A stretch of 64,000 bases of DNA from Mailhella massiliensis (GTDB lineage Bacteria > Desulfobacterota > Desulfovibrionia > Desulfovibrionales > Desulfovibrionaceae). Shown here one piece after another: positions 41,101 to 49,779 of this stretch. The notes under the pieces are model-generated. The model was not told where the DNA came from. It saw only the letters and a list, made by a program, of their open reading frames with translations, and did not search any database. The first letter of the stretch is position 1, and each line of letters starts with the position of its first letter. The stretch is from positions 1,208,639 to 1,272,638 of the forward strand of contig NZ_LT706952.1 of NCBI RefSeq assembly GCF_900155525.1, read 5' to 3'. Made by a program: the position numbers and the translations under genes.

Positions 41101-43413
41101 ATGGGCAAGGATCTCATTATTGTGGAATCACCGGCCAAGGTGAAGACCATCAAGAAATTTCTGGGCGGCAAGTACATGGTGCAGGCCAGCGTGGGGCATA
41201 TCCGCGACCTGCCCACAAAGGAAATAGGCGTGGATGAAGCCCACGACTTCGCCCCCCGTTATGAGATCATCAAAGGCAAGGAAAAGGTCGTGCACGACCT
41301 GCAGGAGGCCGCTTCCAAGGCCGATACCGTCTACCTCGCCCCCGACCCCGACCGCGAAGGGGAGGCCATTGCCTGGCACATCGCCGAAGTCATCAAAAAC
41401 AAGGCGAAGAACATCAAGCGCATACAGTTCAACGAAATCACGGCCCGCGCCGTGAAGAACGCGCTCGACAATCCGCACGACATCAACCCCGACCTCTTCA
41501 ACGCCCAGCAGGCCCGCCGCGTGCTCGACCGGCTCGTGGGCTACAAGATCTCCCCCCTTCTGTGGAAGACCGTGAAGCGGGGCATTTCCGCAGGCCGCGT
41601 GCAGTCGGTGGCGCTGCGCCTCATCGTGGAACGGGAAGAGGAACGGCTTGCCTTCGTCCCCGAGGAGTTCTGGACCTTCCGCGCCCTGCTTGCCGGGGCC
41701 ACGCCCCCGCCCTTCAAGGCGGAACTTGTCAAGGTGGAAACGAACTTCGCCAGAACGCTGAAGCAGCTTTCCGGGGAAGACGGCGAGAGCAAGGCCGCCC
41801 GCAAGATACTCATCGCCAGCAAGGCCGCGGCCGACGCCATGGAACAGGCCATGGCCGGGCAGCCCTTCGTGGTGACGCAGGTGGAGGAAAAGGAACGTTC
41901 CCGCAGCCCTCTGCCCCCCTTCACCACCTCCACCCTGCAGCAGACGGCCAACCAGCGCATAGGCTTCACCTCCAAACGCACCATGAGTACGGCCCAGCGC
42001 CTTTACGAAGGCATCGAACTCGGCGAAAGAGGGACCACCGCCCTCATCACCTACATGCGTACCGACTCCGTGCGCATCGCCGACGAGGCGAAGAAAAGCG
42101 CAGCGGAATACATAGAATCGCGCTTCGGCAAGGACTACATGGCCCCGGGCGGCAAGGGCCGTTCCTTCAAGGGCAAGACCAGCGCGCAGGACGCCCACGA
42201 AGCCATACGCCCCGTGGACGTCGCCCTCACCCCTCAGGACGTGAAGGAATTTCTCTCTTCCGACCAGTACCGGCTCTATAGTCTCATCTGGTGCCGCTTC
42301 GTGGCCTCGCAGATGGCCGCCGCCACCTATCACGACACCTCCGTCACCCTTACCTGCGGCCCCGGACAGTGGAAGTCCAGGGGCGAAAGACTGCTCTTCC
42401 CGGGCTTTCTCGCCGTCATGCCCCGTTCCGTGGACGAAGAGGAAAGCGCGCTTCCGCCTCTTCGCGAAGGCGAAGTCGTCACCTTGCAGAAGCTGGACAA
42501 GGAACAGAAGTTCACCCAGCCTGCGCCGCGCTATACCGAAGCCTCGCTGGTTCGCGAGCTGGAAGAAAAAGGCATAGGCCGCCCCTCCACCTACGCCACC
42601 ATCATTTCCACCATTCAGGACCGCGAATATGTGCGCCTGGAAGACAAGCACTTCATTCCCACGGATCTGGGCAATGTGGTCTGTTCCCAGTTGCGCGACC
42701 ATTTCAAGAGACTCATGGACGTAGGCTTCACCGCCGAAATGGAAAACAATCTCGACAAGGTGGCCGACGGAGAACTGGGCTGGGTGGACCTCATGAAGGA
42801 CTTTTCCAGGGACTTCACCCCCACGCTCGAAGCGGCAGCAAAGAACATGGCCCCCGTGAAGGGCGGTCTCACCACCGATGTGCCCTGCCCGGAATGCGGC
42901 AAGCCTCTGGTGGTGAAATTCGGCAAGAGCGGTGAATTCCTGGCCTGCACGGGCTACCCCGAATGCCGCTACACCACCAACTTCACCCGCGACGAAAAAG
43001 GCCGCATCATTCCGCAGGAAAGGCAGAAGGAAGAACACAAAAAGGTGGGCACCTGTCCCAAGTGCGGCGGCGACGTCATTCTCAAGCAGGCCCGCACGGG
43101 AAGCCGCTTTTTAAGCTGTGCCAACTACCCCAAATGCGACTACGCCGCGCCCTTCTCCACGGGCGTGGCCTGCCCCAGGTGCGGCAAGGGAATGCTGGTG
43201 GAAAAAAGCTCCCGCAAGGGCAAGCTCTTCTATTCCTGCGACCAGTACCCTCAGTGCGACTATGCCGTATGGGACTGGCCCGTGGCCGAGGCCTGCCCGG
43301 AATGCGGATCGCCCATTCTCGTCATCAAAAGCACCCGGGCGAAAGGCAGACACATCGCCTGTCCGAATCCCAAGTGCCGCTATACGCGGGAGCTTGATGA
43401 GGAGCAGGCCTGA
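41101..43413 (+). CDS. topA: DNA topoisomerase I
   Basis: Relaxes negative supercoils by single-strand passage. 770 residues from MGKDLIIVESPAKVKTIKKFLG (Toprim domain, with PDPDREGEAIAWH). The nucleophile Tyr is in TYMRTDSVRI; FTSKRTMSTAQRLYEG and RPSTYATIISTIQDREYV follow. The C-terminus carries four tetracysteine zinc ribbons, e.g. CPECGKPLVVKFGKSGEFLAC, CPKCGGDVILKQ...C, CPRCGKGMLVEKSS...C and CPECGSPILVIKS...C. The frame is open to 41026, but that begins within the promoter. Confidence 0.97.
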   Translation: MGKDLIIVESPAKVKTIKKFLGGKYMVQASVGHIRDLPTKEIGVDEAHDFAPRYEIIKGKEKVVHDLQEAASKADTVYLAPDPDREGEAIAWHIAEVIKNKAKNIKRIQFNEITARAVKNALDNPHDINPDLFNAQQARRVLDRLVGYKISPLLWKTVKRGISAGRVQSVALRLIVEREEERLAFVPEEFWTFRALLAGATPPPFKAELVKVETNFARTLKQLSGEDGESKAARKILIASKAAADAMEQAMAGQPFVVTQVEEKERSRSPLPPFTTSTLQQTANQRIGFTSKRTMSTAQRLYEGIELGERGTTALITYMRTDSVRIADEAKKSAAEYIESRFGKDYMAPGGKGRSFKGKTSAQDAHEAIRPVDVALTPQDVKEFLSSDQYRLYSLIWCRFVASQMAAATYHDTSVTLTCGPGQWKSRGERLLFPGFLAVMPRSVDEEESALPPLREGEVVTLQKLDKEQKFTQPAPRYTEASLVRELEEKGIGRPSTYATIISTIQDREYVRLEDKHFIPTDLGNVVCSQLRDHFKRLMDVGFTAEMENNLDKVADGELGWVDLMKDFSRDFTPTLEAAAKNMAPVKGGLTTDVPCPECGKPLVVKFGKSGEFLACTGYPECRYTTNFTRDEKGRIIPQERQKEEHKKVGTCPKCGGDVILKQARTGSRFLSCANYPKCDYAAPFSTGVACPRCGKGMLVEKSSRKGKLFYSCDQYPQCDYAVWDWPVAEACPECGSPILVIKSTRAKGRHIACPNPKCRYTRELDEEQA

Positions 43414-43433
43414 TTCCGGCCCTTCCCTTTTTC

Positions 43434-43459
43434 AGGATGCCTTCGGGCATCCTTTTTTG
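43434..43459 (+). terminator. Terminator of topA
   Basis: AGGATGCC-TTCG-GGCATCCT (8-bp stem, stable UUCG loop) followed by TTTTTG, 20 bases after the topA stop. Confidence 0.95.
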
Positions 43460-43761
43460 TGCCGCGCGCCCGGCCGCCTCGCTCCACGGACCGGGTGCTT
43501 TTAAATCCTTTCCCGGTTCCGTACCGGCGGTACATGTCCGCACCGCCTCTTCCAGTACGAAAAAACGCGCGTGCCTCAGGCCTTTTCCAGAAAAAAGCAT
43601 CAACGCCCTTCCCCCCGGCAGCACGAAAACGTGCCGACAGCCGGCGCATGAATTATTTATCTTACTGACATATCAAAGAAAATCATCACGGCATGTTCCT
43701 TGCACAGGGGCAGGAAAACAGATGGACAAAGTTCCATAAACCCTTACCCTGAGGAGCAGGC
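43460..43761. other. Intergenic region upstream of the GGT-like gene
   Basis: About 300 bases with no gene. The stretch 43645-43695 is notably AT-rich and probably holds the promoter; no clear -35/-10 pair could be fixed. GAGGAG at 43751-43756 is the ribosome binding site of the next gene. Confidence 0.4.
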
Positions 43762-45504
43762 ATGCCACCTTTTTTCACGCGGGCCGCTGCCGGAGCGCTG
43801 ACGCTCTGCGCCGCGCTTCTCTGCCCCGCCGACGGAGCCCTTGCCGTGTCTTCTTCCTACTGTGCCACCCCCTCCATGAGCGCCAATCCTCTGGCCGTCA
43901 ACGGCATGGTGACCAGCCCCCATCATCTGGCCACGCAGGCCGGACTGGACATCCTGCGCCGCGGCGGCAATGCCGTAGACGCCGCCGTCGCCGTCGCCGT
44001 CACCTTGGCCGTGGTCTATCCGCAGATGTGTACGCCGGGCGGAGATAATTTCTGGCTCATCTACGACGCCGGGGCAGGCAGGCTTCTGGGCCTGAACGCC
44101 AGCGGCCGCTCGGGCGAGAATGCCACCATCGACTTCTATACCTCGCGGGGCTTCCCAAAGATTCCTTCCCGGGGCTATCTCGCGGCCAACACCGTCCCCG
44201 GCGCAGTCTCCGGCTGGGACGAGGCCTACCGTTTCAGCCGCTCCGCCCTGCACACGCCCATGGCATGGAAGGATCTCTTCGCCTCCGCCATCGGCTACGC
44301 CGAAAACGGCGTTCCCGTATCGACCTCCCTTGCCCGCTGGAGCGCCATCAACGCCGATGTCCAGGATTCCACATTCCGCAACCTTCAGCGCTTCCCGGAA
44401 TTTGCAAAAGTCTTCATGAAAAACGGCGCGCCCCTTGCCGAAGGCGACATGTTCCGTCAGCCCGACCTTGCGCGCACGCTGAAAACCATCGCGGAAAAAG
44501 GCGCGGCGGAATTCTACACGGGTTCCATAGCCCGAAAGATCACCGCCGACATGGAAAAGCACGGCGGCCTGCTCACCATGAAGGACTTCGCCTCGCACAA
44601 GGTCGACTGGGTGGAACCCGTCAGCGTCGAGTACCGGGGGCTTACGGCCTGCAACCTGCCGCCCAGCACACAGGGCATGGCTTCGCTGGAAATTCTGAAC
44701 ATTCTTAATAATTTCAATATAAAAGATATGGGCGAGAGCAGCGCGGACTACTACCACGCCATCATTGAGGCCACCAAGGAGGCCTTCCTCGACCGCGACC
44801 GCTATCTCTCCGACCCCGACTTCGTTTCCATTCCCCTGAAGGAACTGCTCTCCAGGGAACACGGCAGGGCCCAGGCCGCCCGCATACGCATGGACAGGGC
44901 TGCGACGTCGAAAAAGCCGCTCGATCCCAAAGGCGATACCGTATGGCTGGGCGTGGTGGACAAGGACGGCAACGCCGTTTCCCTCATCCAGAGCATCTAT
45001 CACGACTTCGGCTCCGGCATCGTGGCCGAAGGCACCGGCGTACTGCTTCAGAACAGGGGCAGCTTCTTCTCGCTCGACCCGGCGCACGTCAACAGCCTCA
45101 TGCCCAAAAAGCGCACCATGCACACCCTGAATCCGGCCATGCTCCTGAAAAACGGCAGGCCCCTGCTCGTGTACGGTACCATGGGCGGCGAAGGTCAGCC
45201 CCAGACGCAGGCCGCCGTCGTCACGCGCGTGGTGGACTTCGGCATGACGCCGCAGGAGGCCGTCACCGCCCCGCGCTGGCTCTACGGCCGCACCTGGGGC
45301 GCGGAATCCAACGATGTGAAGCTGGAAGGCCGTATTCCTCCCTCCGTGACGCAGGAACTGGCAAAGCGCGGGCACCCCGTGAACGTGGTGGAAGACTATA
45401 CCGATACCATGGGCCATGCCGGGGCCATTCTCATTCATCAGGATACGGGAATTCTTCAGGGAGCAGCCGACCCGAGAAGCGACGGACTCGCCGCCGGATA
45501 CTGA
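43762..45504 (+). CDS. ggt: Gamma-glutamyltransferase-family hydrolase, exported
   Basis: 580 residues; a self-processing Ntn hydrolase expected in the periplasm. Signal peptide about 1-28 (RAAAGALTLCAALLCPADGALA). Large-subunit marks: MVTSPHHLATQAGLDILRRGGNAVDAAVAVA, PGGDNFWLIYD, NTVPGAVSGWDEA. The autocleavage nucleophile is Thr393 in KGDTVWLGVVDKDGNAVS; in E. coli GGT the following residues are Thr-His, here Val-Trp, as in YwrD-like members. Small subunit: HTLNPAMLLKNG, YGTMGGEGQPQTQ. Whether glutathione is the substrate is not certain. Ends at a strong terminator. Confidence 0.9.
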   Translation: MPPFFTRAAAGALTLCAALLCPADGALAVSSSYCATPSMSANPLAVNGMVTSPHHLATQAGLDILRRGGNAVDAAVAVAVTLAVVYPQMCTPGGDNFWLIYDAGAGRLLGLNASGRSGENATIDFYTSRGFPKIPSRGYLAANTVPGAVSGWDEAYRFSRSALHTPMAWKDLFASAIGYAENGVPVSTSLARWSAINADVQDSTFRNLQRFPEFAKVFMKNGAPLAEGDMFRQPDLARTLKTIAEKGAAEFYTGSIARKITADMEKHGGLLTMKDFASHKVDWVEPVSVEYRGLTACNLPPSTQGMASLEILNILNNFNIKDMGESSADYYHAIIEATKEAFLDRDRYLSDPDFVSIPLKELLSREHGRAQAARIRMDRAATSKKPLDPKGDTVWLGVVDKDGNAVSLIQSIYHDFGSGIVAEGTGVLLQNRGSFFSLDPAHVNSLMPKKRTMHTLNPAMLLKNGRPLLVYGTMGGEGQPQTQAAVVTRVVDFGMTPQEAVTAPRWLYGRTWGAESNDVKLEGRIPPSVTQELAKRGHPVNVVEDYTDTMGHAGAILIHQDTGILQGAADPRSDGLAAGY

Positions 45505-45526
45505 TCCGGCCGCATCTAACGACAGC

Positions 45527-45568
45527 AGGGGCCGGGAAGACGCATGTTGCGTCTTCCCGGCCCTTTTT
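45527..45568 (+). terminator. Terminator of the GGT-like gene
   Basis: 15-bp perfect stem (GGGCCGGGAAGACGC / GCGTCTTCCCGGCCC) with 5-base loop and TTTTT, 25 bases after the stop. Confidence 0.95.
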
Positions 45569-45647
45569 CCGTCATACCGGCACGGAAGAAACAGCGTCTC
45601 GTTCTCCCTCACGGGACGCCGGCCCGCCCTTCATGCCGTAAAAGATT

Positions 45648-46109
45648 CTAAAGCGACACGCTGTTTTCCCGCTTCGGCGCGGGAGAACGACGGGGCATCA
45701 CCTCCTCAAGGGATTCCCCCAGACCGCGCATGGCGTCGTCCATCTTGCGGCCGAGTTTCTCTCCCAGTTCCGCAGCGCTGTCCCGGGCGTCGTCCCATGC
45801 ACGGGACACCCTGCTCTTCGTATCCTGCCGCGTCAGCCGCTCAAAAACCCGCAGACCGAGATCGTTCAGCTTCCCGTCGAGTTTCTGCATACGTTCCCGC
45901 GTGACTTTTCCGTCCACAAAGGCCTCGCGCAAAAGAGGAAGCACCTTTTCCTCATAGTCTCCGGCGGAATAAAGCTCCCTCAGAGACAGAAGCCCTCCGT
46001 ATTCTCCGGCGCTTATCTCCTCATCCTTCTGAAGAAAAGAACCGTACCGGTCGACGCCGAAGAAAAGACAGGCCGCCGCCAGCAGAACAATCAGGACATT
46101 TTTAACCAT
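45648..46109 (-). CDS. Membrane-anchored helical protein of unknown function
   Basis: 153 residues from MVKNVLIVLLAAACLFFGVDRYG, one N-terminal membrane helix or uncleaved signal, then a mainly helical charged domain (GLLSLRELYSAGDYEEKVLPLLREAFVDGKVTRERMQKLDGKLNDLG) and a basic, Pro/Ser-rich tail. GGAGGT stands 5 bases before the ATG; the frame open to 46193 overlaps the sfsA stop region and lacks a start signal. No family recognised. It lies downstream of sfsA (80-base gap). Confidence 0.75.
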   Translation of the reverse strand: MVKNVLIVLLAAACLFFGVDRYGSFLQKDEEISAGEYGGLLSLRELYSAGDYEEKVLPLLREAFVDGKVTRERMQKLDGKLNDLGLRVFERLTRQDTKSRVSRAWDDARDSAAELGEKLGRKMDDAMRGLGESLEEVMPRRSPAPKRENSVSL

Positions 46110-46189
46110 ACCGTACCTCCGGGTACATACCGCGCCTGTCCGAAACCTGCCGCGAGGCCGGAAAAGCCGCAGCCGGGCGGCGCGGGTTT

Positions 46190-46969
46190 TCATCCTCTTT
46201 TTTCAGAAATTTCCACACACGGCAAGCCGTCCCCTGTTCCCGGCGCCGCATTGTCCCTGTATTCCAGCACGCCCCCGTAGTGAATGCCGTCCTCACGGAT
46301 ATGGACGACCACGGGGTACACCTCCACGCCGCAGCGCACGGATTCTCTCAGCGCTTCGGCATACGCAGGGTCCACATAGTCGGCGGCGGAAAAGCAGGCG
46401 CCGTCCGGCCGCTGTATGATGTAGAGCATGGCCGCGCGCGCCCCGGATGCACAAATATCCCTCAGCGTATGCAGATGCTTTGCCCCGCGCGCGGTCACGG
46501 CATCGGGAAAGGCGGCCGCGCCGTCCTCAACCAGAGTGACGTTCTTGCATTCCACCCAGAGATCAGGCAGCCCCTCCCCGTGGAGCACGCCGTCCAGACG
46601 GCTTTCTCCGTACACGGCCTCACGCCTGAGTAAGGTATAGCCCGACGCCCAGGGAAGAAGGCCCGCCTCGAACAGGGCGGAAAGCAGCCGGTTGGGCGCG
46701 GAAGTATTCACTCCCACCCAGAAAAAGCCCTCCCTTCCCGGAAGCCCCAGAGCCTCCACCGTCCATGCCAGCTTGCGGGCAGGATTGGCGGCCGGAGAAA
46801 GCAGTACCGGAGCGCCGGGACGCAAAAGCCCCAGCATGGTTCCGGTATTGTTGGTATGGGCGGCCACCTCGCGTCCGTCCAGTTCCACAAAAACGAAAAA
46901 TCGCTTTTCCCGGCGCAGCAGACGCCCGACCCGGCAGGTGCCGGGATATCGCAACAGCGGTTCACTCAT
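46190..46969 (-). CDS. sfsA: Sugar fermentation stimulation protein SfsA homologue
   Basis: 259 residues from the ATG at 46969 (a TTG one codon earlier is unlikely). Family segments: GRLLRREKRFFVFVELDGREVAAHTNNTGTMLGLLRPG, VGVNTSAPNRLL, GESRLDGVLHG, WVECKNVTLVEDGAAAFPDAVTARGAKHL, and ARAAMLYIIQRPDGACF. The Glu/Lys pair in WVECKNVTL fits the nuclease-like fold; DNA binding is reported for E. coli SfsA, but the function is unclear. Weak Shine-Dalgarno. Confidence 0.92.
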   Translation of the reverse strand: MSEPLLRYPGTCRVGRLLRREKRFFVFVELDGREVAAHTNNTGTMLGLLRPGAPVLLSPAANPARKLAWTVEALGLPGREGFFWVGVNTSAPNRLLSALFEAGLLPWASGYTLLRREAVYGESRLDGVLHGEGLPDLWVECKNVTLVEDGAAAFPDAVTARGAKHLHTLRDICASGARAAMLYIIQRPDGACFSAADYVDPAYAEALRESVRCGVEVYPVVVHIREDGIHYGGVLEYRDNAAPGTGDGLPCVEISEKRG

Positions 46970-47058
46970 CAATTTACAGACCTTTGCGAAGCTGATAAAG
47001 ATTTAACCATCTTGGGAAACCTTGTGCGCCTTTCACCGCCAACAGGAAGAACATATCC

Positions 47059-48228
47059 ATGAACTTTGCCGAGAGAATGAAAAAGATCAAGCCCTCCGCC
47101 ACCCTTGCAGTCAATGCCAAGGCCTTGGAACTCAAAGCCAAAGGCATACAGGTCACCAGCCTGGCCGTGGGCGAGCCCGATGCTCCTACCCCGCTTCATA
47201 TCTGCGAGGCAGCCAAGAAGGCCATAGACGAGAATTTCACCAAGTACACGCCCGTCCCCGGCATTATGGAAATCCGGCAGGGCGTCTGCCATTATTTCCA
47301 GCGTCAGTACCATGTGACCGCACGGCCGGAAAACGTCATTCTCACCACCGGCGGCAAGCAGTCGCTCGCCAACACGCTGTTCGTCATGCTCAACGACGGC
47401 GACGACGTGCTGCTTCCCTGCCCGTACTGGACAAGCTACCCCGACCTCATCCGTCTTGCGGGCGGCAACCCCGTGCTTGTGCGCGCCGACTCCTCCAGGG
47501 GCTTCCGCATCGACGTTTCCGATCTGGAAAAGGCCGTTACGCCCAAAACGCGCATGATGATACTCAACACGCCCTCCAATCCCACGGGCGTGGCCTATAC
47601 GCAGGCGGAAGTGGACGCCATGGTGACGTGGTGTTTCGAGCGCGGCATCTTCGTGCTGGCCGATGAAATCTACGATCAGCTCGTGTACGACGGCGCCCCG
47701 GTGAGCGCTTCCGGCTGGTGGGAAAAATATCCTGAAAAGATCGCCATCCTCAACGGGCTCTCCAAGGCCTTTTCCATGCCCGGCTGGCGCGTGGGCTATA
47801 CCCTGGGGCATGAAGAACTCATCAGGGAATGTTCCAAACTTCAGGGCCAGATGACCTCGCACATGTGCTCCATCGCGCAGAAGGCCGGCGTGGCCGCTCT
47901 GGACGGTTCCTACGACTGCGTGGAAGAAATGCGCCTCTCCTTCCTCCGCCGCCGCGACATGGCCATGGCCGAAATCGCCACCTGGCCCGGCGTGGTCTGC
48001 GCAAAGCCCGGCGGAGCCTTCTACCTCTTCCCCGACGTGAGCGCCCTCTTTACCAAAGACATGCCCGACGGTTCCGCCGTATGCACCTACCTGCTGGAAA
48101 AGGCCCGTGTGGCCTGCGTGCCCGGCGAAGCCTTCGGCGACAAGAACTGCATCCGCCTTTCCTATGCCGTTTCCGATGATGTCCTCATGGATGCGCTGCA
48201 TCGCATGAAGGAAGCCCTTTACCACTAA
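47059..48228 (+). CDS. Class I PLP aminotransferase (aspartate aminotransferase-like)
   Basis: 389 residues. VGEPDAPTPLHICEAAKKAI, YTPVPGIMEIR, TTGGKQSLANTL, NTPSNPTGVAYT, ADEIYDQLVYDG, and the PLP Lys in SLSKAFSMPGWRVGY are the class I (subfamily I-gamma) pattern of AspB-type enzymes that transfer the amino group of aspartate. Other substrates (tyrosine, prephenate) are possible. The Arg binding the substrate carboxylate is in IRLSYAVSDD. 20 bases before pgi. Confidence 0.92.
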   Translation: MNFAERMKKIKPSATLAVNAKALELKAKGIQVTSLAVGEPDAPTPLHICEAAKKAIDENFTKYTPVPGIMEIRQGVCHYFQRQYHVTARPENVILTTGGKQSLANTLFVMLNDGDDVLLPCPYWTSYPDLIRLAGGNPVLVRADSSRGFRIDVSDLEKAVTPKTRMMILNTPSNPTGVAYTQAEVDAMVTWCFERGIFVLADEIYDQLVYDGAPVSASGWWEKYPEKIAILNGLSKAFSMPGWRVGYTLGHEELIRECSKLQGQMTSHMCSIAQKAGVAALDGSYDCVEEMRLSFLRRRDMAMAEIATWPGVVCAKPGGAFYLFPDVSALFTKDMPDGSAVCTYLLEKARVACVPGEAFGDKNCIRLSYAVSDDVLMDALHRMKEALYH

Positions 48229-48248
48229 CCTTATCAGATGGTGCGCTT

Positions 48249-49571
48249 ATGACTCAGGCAAAACTTGATTGGGCCCATGCCTGGCTGGGCGGCGTATCCG
48301 ACCGCCCCTCCGACGATTCCTCCTTCATCGAAAGACTCAAGCAGGAACTGCCGGTTCTGCCGTTCCTGTCCCTTCCCTTTGCGGAAGATCTTATCCATCA
48401 ACTTGAAATACATGAAGAGTTCCTGCGCAGCTTCAAACACATGCTTCTGCTCGGCATCGGCGGTTCGGCCCTCGGACCCCGCGCCCTGCAGCGCGCCTTC
48501 GCGCCCGGACAGGACCGTCCCAACTACGACGGCCCCAGCCTGTGGATAGCCGACAACGTTCATCCCGAATGGCTTCAGGCCCATCTGGACAGCCTCGTTC
48601 CCGAAGACACGCTGGTCGTGGTCATCAGCAAGTCCGGCGGCACCATTGAAACCATCGCCCAGTACCTCATCGTACTGCCCTGGCTGCAGGCGAAGCTTCC
48701 CGGCACCTGGCAGGAACACCTCTTCATGGTGACCGACGCCAACAAGGGCTTTTTGCGCGACGAAGTGGACAAATACGCCCTGCGTTCCCTGCCCGTACCG
48801 GACAATCTCGGCGGCCGTTATTCCGTGCTTTCCGCCGTGGGCATGGTTCCCGCCGTCTTCCTCGGCATGGACTGGAGAGGCCTCATTCAGGGCGCCATTT
48901 CCGTGGGCCGTCCGCTGGCCGAAAACCCCGAAACCCTGCTTCAGCACCCCGCGTGGAAGCTGGCCCGCTGGGCGTATCAGATGTCGGAAGCCGGCAAGAG
49001 CCAGGTGATCTACTTCTGCTACATCCCCGCCTGGTCCACCTTCGGCCCGTGGTTCTGCCAGCTCTGGGCCGAAAGCCTCGGCAAGGACGGCAAGGGCACC
49101 ATGCCCATTCCCGCCACCGGCGTCACCGATCAGCACTCCCTGCTTCAGATGTTCCTGGACGGCCCCAAGGACAAGATCTGCCTCTTCGTCAGCTCTCCCG
49201 CCGACAAGAGCATTCTCTCCATGCCCACCAAGCTCCCCGAACAGTGGCAGTACCTCAAGGGCCACACCTTCGGCGACATTCTTGAAGCGGAAACCCTGGC
49301 CACCCGCGCCACGCTGGCCCAGAAGGACGTGCCCGTCGTGCACCTCGACATGCCCGACGAAAGCGCCTTCTCCGCAGGCAAGATGATGATGCTGCTCGAG
49401 GCCGCCACCATCTTCACCGGATGGCTCATGGGCATCAATCCCGTGGATCAGCCCGCCGTGGAAAACGGCAAGAAGCTCGCCCGCGCCCGTCTCGGTATGC
49501 CCGGTTCGGAAGAGGACGCCGCCCGTCTTGCCATGTTCACCGCCATTCCCTCGGAAAACATGGAATTCTAA
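48249..49571 (+). CDS. pgi: Glucose-6-phosphate isomerase
   Basis: Interconverts glucose 6-phosphate and fructose 6-phosphate. 440 residues, the short bacterial form. LLLGIGGSALGPRAL binds phosphate; VVVISKSGGTIETIAQ and VLSAVGMVPAVFLGMD are typical; VTDQHSLLQMFLDGPKDK carries the catalytic Gln-His pair. No extra domain. It starts 20 bases after the aminotransferase, a probable two-gene unit. Confidence 0.95.
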   Translation: MTQAKLDWAHAWLGGVSDRPSDDSSFIERLKQELPVLPFLSLPFAEDLIHQLEIHEEFLRSFKHMLLLGIGGSALGPRALQRAFAPGQDRPNYDGPSLWIADNVHPEWLQAHLDSLVPEDTLVVVISKSGGTIETIAQYLIVLPWLQAKLPGTWQEHLFMVTDANKGFLRDEVDKYALRSLPVPDNLGGRYSVLSAVGMVPAVFLGMDWRGLIQGAISVGRPLAENPETLLQHPAWKLARWAYQMSEAGKSQVIYFCYIPAWSTFGPWFCQLWAESLGKDGKGTMPIPATGVTDQHSLLQMFLDGPKDKICLFVSSPADKSILSMPTKLPEQWQYLKGHTFGDILEAETLATRATLAQKDVPVVHLDMPDESAFSAGKMMMLLEAATIFTGWLMGINPVDQPAVENGKKLARARLGMPGSEEDAARLAMFTAIPSENMEF

Positions 49572-49619
49572 GCGCTCCGGCAGCCCCTGCCGCCGTGCAT
49601 GACATTCCCCCCGCATGAA

Positions 49620-49654
49620 AGGCTCCGGCTCCGCCCCACGCGGAGTCGGAGCCT
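49620..49654 (+). terminator. Hairpin after pgi
   Basis: AGGCTCCGGCTCCGC / GCGGAGTCGGAGCCT (15-bp stem, one mismatch, 5-base loop), without T-run, 49 bases after the stop. Confidence 0.5.
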
Positions 49655-49779
49655 GACGGCAGAAAAGGCTTTCGGGTAAAGGATAAGGTTCGTGTTTCCC
49701 CGGCAGGCCCACGCAGGCCGGGAAACGCCCGCTTCACCGGAGTCTCTGCGGCTCCGCAATCCTTTTCGAAGGTATCGTT

